The notes: generated by a model from the sequence alone, not told the origin. 64,000 nt of DNA from Mycolicibacterium nivoides (GCF_003855255.1 NZ_CP034072.1:4127585-4191584); one strand, 5' to 3'; shown: positions 35,525 to 44,926, numbered from the stretch's first letter. Numbers and translations are program-made.

Positions 35525-36028
35525 ATGGCTGTTCCCGCCTCCAAAGGCGAGCTCCTCTCCGCGATCGAGAAGACCTTCACACAGCTCAGCGGCGACCTCG
35601 ACCGAGTTCCACCCGAGGCCGCCCGAGAGCCTGTCCTAGAGGGGCACGTCAAGAGCACCATGATGAGTCCCGCGGACTTGGTGGCTTATTTGATCGGCTG
35701 GAATCAGCAAGTCCTCACCTGGCATCGTTGCCGCGCTGCGGGATTGCCCGACCAGCTCCCCGCCCCCGGAATCAAATGGAACGAACTCGGACTGCTCGCC
35801 CAGCGCTACTACGCCGAACACCAAAATGACAGCTGGGACAGCCTGCGCACTCAACTCGTTGACGCGAAGAACCGGATCGTCACGCTGATTCAGAGCTACT
35901 CCAACGACGATCTCTACGGCGAACCCTGGTATGGCAAATGGACCATGGGCCGCATGATCTCGTTCAACACCTCATCGCCGTACACCAATGCCCGCGGCCG
36001 CATCAGAGCCTGGCTCGCCACCCTCTGA
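35525..36028 (+). CDS. ClbS/DfsB-family four-helix-bundle protein
   Basis: A 167-residue DinB-like helical-bundle protein starting MAVPASKGELLSAIEKTF. The N terminus and DLVAYLIGWNQQVLTWH are typical of ClbS/DfsB. One member (ClbS) is a colibactin-resistance hydrolase; others have unknown roles. The upstream open frame is not coding-like. The gene lies just after tRNA-Pro and is the first gene of the accessory region. A metal site or substrate cannot be inferred. Confidence 0.75.
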   Translation: MAVPASKGELLSAIEKTFTQLSGDLDRVPPEAAREPVLEGHVKSTMMSPADLVAYLIGWNQQVLTWHRCRAAGLPDQLPAPGIKWNELGLLAQRYYAEHQNDSWDSLRTQLVDAKNRIVTLIQSYSNDDLYGEPWYGKWTMGRMISFNTSSPYTNARGRIRAWLATL

Positions 36029-36050
36029 CATCGGACAGGCGTTTACCTGA

Positions 36051-36293
36051 TCAGAACCAGCGGGCGTGCATCTGTTCCAGGAACTGCCGGGTCACCGGAT
36101 ACCCCGAGCGGTCGGCGATAACGCTGTCGATTCCGCATCGGGGACACAGGGCCGTCCGGCCACCGTCGGTCCAGTCGGCAATCTCACTGGGCGGATAGAT
36201 AGCCAGGCAGTAGAAGCATCCACACCCGGCCGAATCGGCGAGTAACGCACTGTTGCGGCTGCTGTGCCGGTGAGCGTCGTCAACGTCACTCAT
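36051..36293 (-). CDS. Small CxxC-containing conserved cytoplasmic protein
   Basis: An 80-residue protein starting MSDVDDAHRHSS. It has cysteine pairs CGCFYC and CPRC near residues 25 and 50, which may bind zinc. The pattern GYPVTRQFLEQMHARWF at the end resembles a widespread small 'cytoplasmic protein' family of unknown role. Its ATG overlaps the 3' end of the upstream minus-strand frame (ATGAGTGA), so the two were probably an operon. The upstream gene is apparently broken. Confidence 0.7.
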   Translation of the reverse strand: MSDVDDAHRHSSRNSALLADSAGCGCFYCLAIYPPSEIADWTDGGRTALCPRCGIDSVIADRSGYPVTRQFLEQMHARWF

Positions 36294-36546
36294 GCGGATG
36301 GCCCTTCTTCCCGTGGCCCTTGCCATTCCCATGGCCGTTGCCGATCCCGGGACCCTGGTCCCCCTCGTCCTCGGGCACCGTCGGCGTGAACGTCGGGATG
36401 CTCGTCGCGGCAGGCACGGTCGGCTCGACAGAAGTGGTCACCGGCGTGACCGGCGCGCGCTGCGGCGGCGGGTCGGCGATCAGCAGGATGGCCGCGAGGA
36501 TGACGCCTGCCAGAAGAGCCTTGAGCTCCTTGTCCTCACTCGGCCG
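36286..36546 (-). pseudogene. 5'-truncated membrane/secreted protein gene
   Basis: An open minus-strand frame reading SEDKELKALLAGVILAAILLIADPPPQ, then a Pro/Thr-rich linker and a Gly/His/Lys-rich C terminus (GNGHGNGKGHGKKGHPHE). A hydrophobic helix plus low-complexity tail suggests a real small membrane protein. No ATG, GTG or TTG occurs before the hydrophobic helix; an in-frame stop lies just upstream at about 36551. The lost start lies at the same place where the NlpC/P60 gene loses its N-terminal half, so I read this as a recombination scar. An unrecognised start codon is the alternative. Confidence 0.45.
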
Positions 36547-36982
36547 CGGCCAGAATGGTCACCGCGGCGCATCCGGTGCCGAACAGCAGGTCAATGCACT
36601 GTTCGGCCAGGGTCGCGCGCCCAACGGGACCATCGAGCGAGCCATTGCGTTCGCCAAAGCTCAGCTGGGTGAGCCGTATCGTCTGGGCGCGAATGGTCCT
36701 GATGTCTGGGACTGCTCGTCGTTGGTCCAAAAGGCCTATGCGAGTGCGGGGGTTTCGTTGCCGCGCACGACATATGAGCAGATTGGTGTTGGTATGCCGG
36801 TGTCGCGCAGCGATATACGAGCCGGGGACATCATCCTGCAGAATTTCTCGGCGCCCGGCGTTCCTGAGCATGTGGCGCTGGCCGTATCGCCGACGATGCA
36901 GATTGAAGCGCCGAATTCGCGCGAGGTAGTGAAGTACTCGCCGATACCCTCGGGCCCCATCGTGGTCAAGCGGGTCGCCTGA
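36488..36982 (+). CDS. NlpC/P60 peptidoglycan hydrolase, probably 5'-truncated
   Basis: The C-terminal about 130 residues form an NlpC/P60 cysteine peptidase: catalytic Cys in VWDCSSLVQ, His in PEHVALAV and a polar third residue in IEAPNS. The fold hydrolyses D-Glu-mDAP type peptide links in cell wall. The sequence before GAEQQVNALF is not conserved-looking, no start codon exists within the conserved part, and ATG 36488 is the nearest plausible start; ATG 36320 is further upstream. In M. tuberculosis a related NlpC/P60 protein (Rv3896c) precedes eccB2 of ESX-2. There is no evident signal peptide in this version. Confidence 0.7.
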   Translation: MAARMTPARRALSSLSSLGRGQNGHRGASGAEQQVNALFGQGRAPNGTIERAIAFAKAQLGEPYRLGANGPDVWDCSSLVQKAYASAGVSLPRTTYEQIGVGMPVSRSDIRAGDIILQNFSAPGVPEHVALAVSPTMQIEAPNSREVVKYSPIPSGPIVVKRVA

Positions 36983-37118
36983 CACCGATCAGCCTCGGTC
37001 ACTGGGCGCAGTGATCGGGCGGGATTCGATGGATTTTGGTGTGGTTGAGGGTGCTGGCCACCGTTAGTTTGGGGATACGCGATTGCGTTCGCCTGGGGCG
37101 GACGGGGAGGTAGACGGG

Positions 37119-38660
37119 GTGGCTGAGCAGCAAGAACCGGATCAGAACGCGACTTCAGGTGGGTCGCGGTGGCGGGGCCGCGGGCTGGGCTATGCAACTC
37201 GGGTGCAGGTGACCGCGCACCAGTTCAATGCGCGGCGTGCCGTCACGGCATTGACCCGCTGGTATGTCGGTATGGAGTCCGATCAGCATCGCAGGCAGTC
37301 GATGGCTCATCTGGCCGGTGCGACCGTCGTGGTGGTGATCTGCCTGGGTGCCTTGTTTTGGTCGTTTCTGCGGCCGGCGGGATCGGCGGGGCAGTCCAAG
37401 ATCATTGCCGACCAGAACACGAACGCGCTGTATGTGCGGGTCGGCGACACCTTGCGTCCTGTTCTGAATCTGGCGTCGGCGCGGTTGATCGCGGGATCTG
37501 CGGACAACCCTGTGCGGGTCCGCAACAGTGAGATCGAGTCGCGGCCGCGGGGAACACTGGTGGGTATCCCCGGCGCACCGGACCAGCTGGCTGTGACCTC
37601 GCCGCCCAAATCGTCGTGGCTGGTGTGCGATGCGGTCACGAAGGCGTTCGGCGCCGGCGCCCCAGAGCCGGTGACGGTGACCGTGATTGACGGTCAGCCT
37701 GACCTATCTGACCGCCGGCGGGTGCTCGACCCGCAGGATGCGGTGCTGCTGCGCTATGACGACGGTGTGTGGCTGATCCGCGACGGCCGCCGCTCCAAGG
37801 TTGACCCGGCCCAGCGCCCAGTCCTGCTGGCGCTGGGGGTGAGCGCCGACAACATCTCCTCGGCGCGGCCGATGAGCAAAGCGTTGTTCGATGCGATCCC
37901 GGTCGGATCGGCTCTGTCGGTGCCGATGATTCCCAAACTCGGTGAGCCAGCGGGCTTTCCGAAGGCCCCGGGCCCGGTGGGAACGGTGGTGTCGACTCCG
38001 CAGGTCGGCGGTGACCTCACGTACTCGGTGGTGCTGGCCAACGGAATGCAGACCGTCTCGCCGGTGGTGGCGCAGATCTTGCAGAACGCGAACGGAACGG
38101 GCGCGGGGATGCCGGTCCTGGCCGGCCCCGCGCTCGCTGACCTTCCTGTCACCGACAGCTTGGATGTCTCGGCCTATCCGGATCAACGGTTGCGGCTGGT
38201 GGACACCGAGGCGAACCCGGCTACGTGTTGGTGGTGGCAGAAGACGATCGGGGAGGGCCGTGCGCAGACGTCGCTGGTGTCGGGCCCGACGGTGCCGATC
38301 GCGGCCGACAAAGTGGACAGGGTCGTGGCCAGAGCCAAGCCTGATCCGTCCGGCGCATTGGCCGACAAGGTGTACTTCGGGCCGGATGCGGCGAACTACG
38401 TGGCCTCCACGGGCAACGATCCCGCCGCGGCAACCGTGGAAACGCAGTGGTTCATCTCGGAGTGGGGTGCCCGTTTCGGGGTGCCCCGCGATCAGGAGAC
38501 AGAGCGCGCGCTGGGATTTGGCACAGCGACCATCCCGGCTCCGTGGGTGGTTCTCAAGTTGTTGACGCTGGGCCCGGTGTTGTCGAAAGCGGATGCGGCG
38601 GTAACCCATGACATTTTGCCGACAGATCAGCAGCCAGGGGAATTGAGGCAGCCGAAGTGA
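37119..38660 (+). CDS. eccB: ESX secretion membrane protein EccB
   Basis: A 513-residue core subunit with a cytosolic N terminus, one transmembrane helix (about 62-84, VVVVICLGALFWSFL) and a large periplasmic domain. The conserved N-terminal block TRVQVTAHQFNARRAVTAL and the periplasmic SWLVCD...TCWWW cysteines are typical, and similarity to EccB5 is strong by eye. GTG 37119 is chosen because GGGGAGG lies 8 nt upstream at 37104-37110. It overlaps eccC by 4 nt. It stabilises the hexameric pore and carries periplasmic repeats. Confidence 0.93.
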   Translation: MAEQQEPDQNATSGGSRWRGRGLGYATRVQVTAHQFNARRAVTALTRWYVGMESDQHRRQSMAHLAGATVVVVICLGALFWSFLRPAGSAGQSKIIADQNTNALYVRVGDTLRPVLNLASARLIAGSADNPVRVRNSEIESRPRGTLVGIPGAPDQLAVTSPPKSSWLVCDAVTKAFGAGAPEPVTVTVIDGQPDLSDRRRVLDPQDAVLLRYDDGVWLIRDGRRSKVDPAQRPVLLALGVSADNISSARPMSKALFDAIPVGSALSVPMIPKLGEPAGFPKAPGPVGTVVSTPQVGGDLTYSVVLANGMQTVSPVVAQILQNANGTGAGMPVLAGPALADLPVTDSLDVSAYPDQRLRLVDTEANPATCWWWQKTIGEGRAQTSLVSGPTVPIAADKVDRVVARAKPDPSGALADKVYFGPDAANYVASTGNDPAAATVETQWFISEWGARFGVPRDQETERALGFGTATIPAPWVVLKLLTLGPVLSKADAAVTHDILPTDQQPGELRQPK

Positions 38661-41600
38661 AAAAGAGTTTTGGTCGCGAAACGGTTCTTGAGGCCCCGCG
38701 CAAAATCACGCCCAGGCAGATCAATCTGCTCGCTCCGTTGAAAGTACCTGTGCCCGAGGGCAAGCCGTGGTGGCTGGTCGTGGTGGCCATCGGCGTCATC
38801 GGCTTGGTCGGTGGCATCGTGGTGGTCTCGTTCGCTAGCGGTGCAAGAACCTTCAACGGGGTAGGTGCGCTGTTTCCGATCATGATGGTCGGCGGCATCA
38901 TCGCGATGCTGTTCGGTAGCCGGTTCGGCGGGGGCAACCAGATGTCGCGAGGCAAGATGGATGCCCTACGCGCCCAGTTCATGGTGAAACTTGATGACCT
39001 GCGGCGCGACTCGGACCGGGCCGCAGATGATCTGGATGAGAACTTCCGCTGGTATCACCCGCCGACGTCGACGTTGGAAGCCGCACTCGGTGGACGCAGG
39101 ATGTGGGAACGCAGCCCGGCCGGCCGCGATACCTGGTTCGGCGTCATTCGGGTGGGTGTGGGTATGACGTCGTTGAAGCAGGCGCAAGCGGTGTCCTTCG
39201 CCGAGCCGGCCGACATGCCCACCGATATCGAGATGGAGCCCGCGACCGGGGTTGCGCTGCAGGAGTTCGTTCGCGCCCAGCAGGTCACCTATGGAACACC
39301 GGCGTTGATTTCACTGCTCGTCGAGCCGGGTTGGCGGCTGGATGGCGATCGTGAGCGCGCGCTGGCGTTGATGCGGGCCATTGTGTGCCAGATGGTGTTC
39401 TCTCATGGGCCCGATCACCTGCAGCTGATCGCTGTCACCGATGACGTCGAGGAGTGGGATTGGCTCAAGTGGCTTCCCCATGTCGCCGACAACCGCGTCC
39501 AGGACGCCGCCGGCGGGTTGCGGATGGTCTACCCGTCGGTGCGGGACTTCTACGATGCGCAATACGGTGCTGTTCTGCAGGGCCGCGACCGGTTCAATCC
39601 GCGCCACGGCGCGGCCAAAGATCAGATCCAGCCGCTTCCGCACACGGTGATCATCAGCGACGTGTCCGATGGGTCCACGTGGAGCTCGTTGATCAACCCT
39701 GATGGTGTCGCGGGTGTCACGGTATTCGACCTACGCGGCGTGGTGCCCACGAGCGCAAATCCGCAGCGGCTGCTGCGGGTGAGTCCGACCGGCGATGTCG
39801 ACGCGGTCCCGCGCGATCTCAACACCTTCGCCCCCGAACTCGACAACGAGCCGACATTCTTCGCCCGCGCCGACCAGATGAACCGGGAAGAGGCAGAGAA
39901 TTTCGCGCTTGGCATGGCGCGGCAGCGGCTCTCTCAGGCGTACGAAATGATCGATGTCGCTGAGGATCCGAGCAACGGGCCGGCTCGCGACATCCTCAGC
40001 TACTACGACATTGATGACCCCGCGAACATCAACTTCAACGCGTTGTGGGGTTCGCGCAGAGACATCTTGTCCGAGGACCGGATGATCGCTCCGTATGGCA
40101 CGCGAGCAGACACCGGGGAGCTGCTGACACTCGACATCAAGGAGACTGCCGCCGGCCCACACGGAATCATGGTCGGCACAACAGGGTCCGGCAAGACCGA
40201 GGGCCTGAAAACGTTCCTGCTCAGTTTGATTCTGGGTCACTCGCCGGAGATCTTGCAGCTGGTTCTGGCTGACTTCAAGGGCGGGGCTGGTGTGAAACCG
40301 TTTTTCGGTGCACCTCACGTGTCATGTGTGATGACCGACCTTGAAGATGACCAAACGCAGCTGGGCCGGTTCGTAGACGCCCTGTTCGGCGAGATCGCCC
40401 GACGCAAGAAGATGTGCGATGACATCAATGCCGGAGATGCGGAGGACTACAACCGCCGTCGAGCCGACGCGGCCCGCAACCCTAACGGTCCTCAGCTGGA
40501 TCCGATGCCTCGATTGTTCGTTGTGGTCGACGAGTTCACCGAGGGCTTCAAGATGGACCCGAACTTGCCGGTCATCTTCGACCAGATCGTGCGCCAGGGC
40601 CGCTCGCTGTGGGTCCATCTTCTGCTGGCCAGCCAGGAAGTGGACTCCCGAGCTGACAAGCTGACGACCAACATTCGGTATCGGCTGGCTCTGCGAACCG
40701 ACTCAACGGCCAGTGCAGCTGCGTCCGGAGTGCCGGCGTCGGCGAACCTGCCGAACAAGAAGGGACTGGGCTATCTGCGTGTCGGGCTGACGGACGATCT
40801 GACCAAGATTCAGTTCGAGTACATGTGGCGCGACTACCGCAAACCCGGCGCGGTCAAGGATGACGACGGCGATACCGATCTGTCGACGAGCTCGCTGGAA
40901 TACTTTGAGCCGCAGCTGTTCACGGTGGCACCGATCATTGTCGACGAGCCCGCCGTGGACGAGGGTACGGCGCAGCTCGTCGAGACCGACATCCCGCCGT
41001 CGTCCTCTTCCGACGACGACAGCGCTATTCGTAAGCCCAAGGTCGGTGAAGTCATCATCGACCAGCTCCGCGCGATTCCGTTCGAACCCCATCGGTTGTT
41101 CGGTCCGCCGTTGGACAAGCCGAGCACGATCGACGAGGTCGTCGAGATGTATCTGGGCCGACCGTGGGACGAGCGCTACGCTGCCCAGCCCGACCTGGTG
41201 TTTCCGATCGGCGTCGTCGACAGACCGTTCAAGCAGGACCAGCAACCCCTATTGGCAGATGGCACAGGCAATTTGATGGTGCTGGGTGGACAGAGCTCAG
41301 GTAAGACCACCACGCTGGTGGACCTCATCTGCGCCGCGGCGATGACGCATACGCCAGAACAGGTGCAGTTCTACGTTCTGGCCTTGTCGGGCACCTCCCT
41401 GGCGGCGAGCGTGCGCGACTTCCCGCACGTGGGCCGGGTCGCGACCATGCTGGAAGAAGACGCCATTCGACGGACTGTGGCAGAACTTCTGGAGCTGCTT
41501 ACCGTGCGTCGTCGCGGATTCCTCGAGTGGGGTGTGACCTCGATGGAGGAGTTCCGCAACCGCAAAGCCGCTGTGCGCCGGCAAGCGGGGGAGCAGGCCT

Positions 41601-42883
41601 CCGACGATCCGGTGGCCCAGGACCGGTTCGGCGATGTCTATTTGGTCATCGACAACTTCGCAGCCCTGACCGATCAGGCGTCGACATTCCGCGGCAAAGA
41701 GGTTCTCGTCGACGAGATCAACAAGTTGATCCGCGAAGGTGGCAGCTTCGGCATCCACGTGGTGGTGGCGGTGAGCAAGCCCCAGGAGTTGTCGCCCCAG
41801 ATGCGTGACTTGTTCAACGAGGGTCGTATCGAGTTGAAGGCTGACGAGACGAACGTGCGGCTGGTGAAGTCCTCGGAAGCCAAGAAGGTTCCCAGTAACC
41901 GCCCGGGCCGCGGCATGGTTCAGCAGAACTATCTGCGAGAGGGGTGGGATGTGGTCGGCCTGCACACCATGATGGCGCGCCCAGCGTTGCGCGGAACTGG
42001 AGAGCGGGTGTTCGAAGCACAGAGCGTGGTGGCGAGGGTGTCCCAGCTGGCCGAGGGTTACCGGCCTGCCCCGCGTGTGCGCCAGCTTCCCAATCGCGTC
42101 GAGCTCGCGCAGCTGCGCAAGTCCGCCGCATCTCATAACCATGCTGGTGCGGTGTGGGCGGTCAACGAGTTCTCGCTGCCAGTGGGGTTGGATAACGCTC
42201 GCTCGCCGTTCCTGGTGGTCACGGGCAGCCGGCAATGTGGTCGCACGACGACATGTGCGGCGATCATGTCCGAGATCGGCCGGGTTTATGCGCCCGGTTC
42301 ATCGAAAGCGGTGCGGGCTGCTGACGACACCCGGCCGTCGGCGCAGGTCTGGTTGATCAGTCCGAGTCGTGAGCTGCTGCGGGTGCTCGATGACAGCTAT
42401 GTGGAGGTCTTCTCCTACCGCACCGACACCACTGGACAGCTGGCCGAACGTCTCAGCACGGTTTTGGCTGACCGGCTCCCGCAGGCTGACCTGGCGATGG
42501 ATGCCACGTTCGAGAAGTCTTGGACGGGCCCGGAGATCTTCCTGGTGATCGACGATGCCGAGCGCCTGCCGGCGGGTTACAACCACGTGTTCACGCCGTT
42601 GATGGAGGCGGCGAACGCCGCCGAAGATGTCGGACTTCACATCATCTACAGCCGTCAATTCGGTGGCTGGATGAGCGTGGCGGGACGCGATCCCCTGCTA
42701 GCAACAATGATGCAAGCAAACGCAGATTTGCTGGTGATGGATTCCGATTCGGACGAAGGGTTCGTCCGCGGAAGGTGGAAAGGTCATCCGATGCCTCAAG
42801 GGCGCGGATTCTTGATGGGTACCGGCGGATCGGGATCATACGTGCAGGTGGGATGGGTTCCGGTGGGTACTGAGAATGGTTGA
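38657..42883 (+). CDS. eccC: ESX FtsK/SpoIIIE-type ATPase EccC
   Basis: A 1408-residue motor and substrate receptor. Two N-terminal membrane helices (about 36-83) are followed by three FtsK/SpoIIIE ATPase domains: Walker A GTTGSGKTE (about 507), GGQSSGKTTT (about 876) and the degenerate GSRQCGRTTT (about 1190). Walker B of the first is VVVDEFTEG. The third nucleotide site has Arg for Lys and is probably weak, as in other EccC proteins. It recognises Esx/PE C-terminal signals. It is a single polypeptide, not split as in ESX-1. Confidence 0.95.
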   Translation: MKKSFGRETVLEAPRKITPRQINLLAPLKVPVPEGKPWWLVVVAIGVIGLVGGIVVVSFASGARTFNGVGALFPIMMVGGIIAMLFGSRFGGGNQMSRGKMDALRAQFMVKLDDLRRDSDRAADDLDENFRWYHPPTSTLEAALGGRRMWERSPAGRDTWFGVIRVGVGMTSLKQAQAVSFAEPADMPTDIEMEPATGVALQEFVRAQQVTYGTPALISLLVEPGWRLDGDRERALALMRAIVCQMVFSHGPDHLQLIAVTDDVEEWDWLKWLPHVADNRVQDAAGGLRMVYPSVRDFYDAQYGAVLQGRDRFNPRHGAAKDQIQPLPHTVIISDVSDGSTWSSLINPDGVAGVTVFDLRGVVPTSANPQRLLRVSPTGDVDAVPRDLNTFAPELDNEPTFFARADQMNREEAENFALGMARQRLSQAYEMIDVAEDPSNGPARDILSYYDIDDPANINFNALWGSRRDILSEDRMIAPYGTRADTGELLTLDIKETAAGPHGIMVGTTGSGKTEGLKTFLLSLILGHSPEILQLVLADFKGGAGVKPFFGAPHVSCVMTDLEDDQTQLGRFVDALFGEIARRKKMCDDINAGDAEDYNRRRADAARNPNGPQLDPMPRLFVVVDEFTEGFKMDPNLPVIFDQIVRQGRSLWVHLLLASQEVDSRADKLTTNIRYRLALRTDSTASAAASGVPASANLPNKKGLGYLRVGLTDDLTKIQFEYMWRDYRKPGAVKDDDGDTDLSTSSLEYFEPQLFTVAPIIVDEPAVDEGTAQLVETDIPPSSSSDDDSAIRKPKVGEVIIDQLRAIPFEPHRLFGPPLDKPSTIDEVVEMYLGRPWDERYAAQPDLVFPIGVVDRPFKQDQQPLLADGTGNLMVLGGQSSGKTTTLVDLICAAAMTHTPEQVQFYVLALSGTSLAASVRDFPHVGRVATMLEEDAIRRTVAELLELLTVRRRGFLEWGVTSMEEFRNRKAAVRRQAGEQASDDPVAQDRFGDVYLVIDNFAALTDQASTFRGKEVLVDEINKLIREGGSFGIHVVVAVSKPQELSPQMRDLFNEGRIELKADETNVRLVKSSEAKKVPSNRPGRGMVQQNYLREGWDVVGLHTMMARPALRGTGERVFEAQSVVARVSQLAEGYRPAPRVRQLPNRVELAQLRKSAASHNHAGAVWAVNEFSLPVGLDNARSPFLVVTGSRQCGRTTTCAAIMSEIGRVYAPGSSKAVRAADDTRPSAQVWLISPSRELLRVLDDSYVEVFSYRTDTTGQLAERLSTVLADRLPQADLAMDATFEKSWTGPEIFLVIDDAERLPAGYNHVFTPLMEAANAAEDVGLHIIYSRQFGGWMSVAGRDPLLATMMQANADLLVMDSDSDEGFVRGRWKGHPMPQGRGFLMGTGGSGSYVQVGWVPVGTENG

Positions 42884-42953
42884 TTTTGGCTACGGCGCAA
42901 CCTGCAGACCGCCGTTATGCTGAGTCTCACATCGTGACGTCGGGAGGAAATTC

Positions 42954-43250
42954 ATGTTTGTCAACACCAGTCCGGCAGCAATGCTGGCAACCGCCGGAGA
43001 ACTGCAGGGACTCGGCTCGACCATGACGGCAGCCAATGGCGCCGTCGCCGCTCCGACCACCGGTGTTCTCCCGCCGGCGGCCGATCCCACCTCGGCGCTG
43101 CTTGCGCTGTCGTTCGCCACTCATGGCGGGGTGTACCAGGCGGCAGGTGGGGTGGCGACGGCGGTCAATGAGATGTTCGTGACCACGATGGGTGTGGGGG
43201 CCGGCAGCTATGAAGCCACCGAGGCCCTCAACGTTCTTGCGTCGATGTAG
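42954..43250 (+). CDS. PE-family protein
   Basis: A 98-residue helical-hairpin PE protein without a C-terminal extension. The name-giving Pro-Glu near residues 8-9 is replaced: the start reads MFVNTSPAAM. The T7SS secretion signal YxxxD/E is present as YEATE near the C terminus. It is paired with the PPE gene 29 nt downstream, as ESX-5 and ESX-2 pairs are. GGGAGG precedes the ATG. It should be exported as a heterodimer with the PPE and guided by EspG. Confidence 0.88.
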   Translation: MFVNTSPAAMLATAGELQGLGSTMTAANGAVAAPTTGVLPPAADPTSALLALSFATHGGVYQAAGGVATAVNEMFVTTMGVGAGSYEATEALNVLASM

Positions 43251-43279
43251 CAGCGGCGAACCTTCGATCTGACTAGCAG

Positions 43280-44461
43280 ATGACTGATTACGGTGGTCTT
43301 CCTCCGGAGATCAACTCCGGCCGGATGTATGCCGGACCTGGTTCGGGCGCGATGGTCGCGGCCGCGACGGCCTGGCACACTCTGGCCGCGGAGCTGGGCA
43401 GTGTCGGCGCGGCTTATCAGGCTGTCGTCGATGCCCTGCTGACCACCTCCTGGCAGGGACCGTCGTCACTGTCGATGGCGACCGCGGCCGCACCGTACGT
43501 GACGTGGATCTTGGCCACCGCGGCACAGTCAGAGGCGGCAGGTCTGGCCGCAACTCAGGCCGCCGCGGTGTTCGAAACCGCCCGGGCAGGAGTGGTTCCA
43601 CCAGCGGCGATCGAAGCCAACCGCAATGCCCTGCAGACCCTCATCGCCACCAACTTCATGGGCGTGAATAGCGGCGCGATCGCGGCCACCATCGCGGCAT
43701 ACGACGAGATGTGGGTGCAGGACGCCACGGTCCTCTACGGATATTCCGCGGACGCCGCGGGGGTGTCTAGTGGTCTGGCGGCGACGCCGTTCATCCCACC
43801 GCCTCCGAACACCAACCCGGCGGGCCTGGCCGCGCAGGGCTTGGCGGTCACAGAGGCGGGCGGGAAGGCGGCCGGCAACGCCAGCGAGAAAGTCGCCAAC
43901 GCGAGCCTGCAAACCACCTCGATGCCAGGCAACATGGATGCCCAGTCCATGCTGTCCATGGGCCCACAGTTCATGAGCATGATTCCGCAAGCGCTGCAAG
44001 GGCTTTCCCAACCTGCGACCGCACCGCTGCAGAGCATGGGCCAGTTTCAATCGCTGCTGAGCCCGCTCATGGGGGCGATGAACAACCCCGGCTTGACCAG
44101 CGCCGTCAACGCCTCAGGCATCACCGCCGCGCCTACGGGCGCCCTTTCGGCGCTCAGCGGCGGGGGTGGGGGCCTGGTCAGCGGGGGCGCGGGTCCGGTG
44201 TCAGCGGCCCTTGGGCGCGGCGGCAGCATCGGTGGGCTGTCGGTGCCGGCGACGTGGGCGGCCGGCACCCAGAACGGTGCGACGACGAACACCACGGTGG
44301 TACCAGCGTCGGCGACCACACCGACCGGCGCGGTGCCAGCATCCGGGAGTACCGGCATGGCCGGCGCCCCGGTGGGTGCGATGGGAGGCCGTGACGGCCA
44401 GGGGGACGGCGGGCAGCCCCGCTACGGGTCGGTGGTACGGGTTCTGCCGGATCCGCGATGA
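43280..44461 (+). CDS. PPE-family protein
   Basis: A 393-residue PPE protein. The PPE motif is GGLPPEINSGRMY near residues 6-17, the WxG turn is SWQGPS near residue 58, and the EspG-binding hydrophobic tip lies about residues 120-140. After the 180-residue PPE domain comes a low-complexity Ala/Gly/Ser/Met region ending QPRYGSVVRVLPDPR. No SVP or MPTR repeat is visible. It resembles ESX-5 PPE proteins such as PPE26 in its first 160 residues. Confidence 0.9.
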   Translation: MTDYGGLPPEINSGRMYAGPGSGAMVAAATAWHTLAAELGSVGAAYQAVVDALLTTSWQGPSSLSMATAAAPYVTWILATAAQSEAAGLAATQAAAVFETARAGVVPPAAIEANRNALQTLIATNFMGVNSGAIAATIAAYDEMWVQDATVLYGYSADAAGVSSGLAATPFIPPPPNTNPAGLAAQGLAVTEAGGKAAGNASEKVANASLQTTSMPGNMDAQSMLSMGPQFMSMIPQALQGLSQPATAPLQSMGQFQSLLSPLMGAMNNPGLTSAVNASGITAAPTGALSALSGGGGGLVSGGAGPVSAALGRGGSIGGLSVPATWAAGTQNGATTNTTVVPASATTPTGAVPASGSTGMAGAPVGAMGGRDGQGDGGQPRYGSVVRVLPDPR

Positions 44462-44503
44462 CGAGCAGGCAAACTCGATCCTATGTGATTGACACAAAGA
44501 GGG

Positions 44504-44566
44504 GGTCAAAGATTTTTCCAACCAATTTCTTTTGACCGTTGCAGTGGCATATCCCGCCACTAGACT
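44504..44566 (+). promoter_or_regulatory. Internal promoter region of the esx pair with inverted repeats
   Basis: An unusually AT-rich 160-nt gap precedes the esx genes. It has a TTGCAG -35 (44539-44544) and TAGACT -10 (44561-44566) with a 16-nt spacer, with an inverted repeat AGTGGC/GCCACT (44543-44548 with 44556-44561) inside the promoter. A second repeat GGTCAAA/TTTGACC (44504-44510 with 44531-44537) lies just upstream. This suggests a regulated promoter for the esx pair separate from the eccB promoter. Confidence 0.5.
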
Positions 44567-44623
44567 TCGAATTGCGGACAGCAAACACGAATTTGAACTG
44601 CCATTTCCGACAAGGAGATACAC

Positions 44624-44926
44624 ATGAGCACGGTGGCAAACTTCCTCAGCGATCCCGCGGCGATGCGCGACTACGCCGGCCGGTTCCACGGAAACTCCCA
44701 GACGATCGACGCCGAGTCGAAGAAGGCCTGGGCTTCGGCGACCGGTATCGCCGGCGCAGGCTGGACGGGCAACGCCAATACGACGTCGACGGGGACGCTC
44801 GAAGAAATGATGCGGGCATTCCGCAACATCGTCGACATGACGCAGGGCGTCAGCGACAAGCTCAATCGCAGCGCCGACGAGTACGAACAGCGCGAGCACG
44901 AGTCGACGCAGATTCTGTCGAGCTAA
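44624..44926 (+). CDS. WXG100 protein, EsxM/EsxB-like (QILSS type)
   Basis: A 100-residue helix-turn-helix T7SS substrate. The WxG motif is GWTGNA near residue 47, and the secretion signal YEQRE lies near residue 88. The end QILSS is the mark of the ESX-5 EsxM/EsxI/EsxK-type subfamily. It forms a heterodimer with the product of the next gene. AAGGAGA lies 7 nt before the ATG. The gap to the partner gene is 33 nt. Confidence 0.93.
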   Translation: MSTVANFLSDPAAMRDYAGRFHGNSQTIDAESKKAWASATGIAGAGWTGNANTTSTGTLEEMMRAFRNIVDMTQGVSDKLNRSADEYEQREHESTQILSS

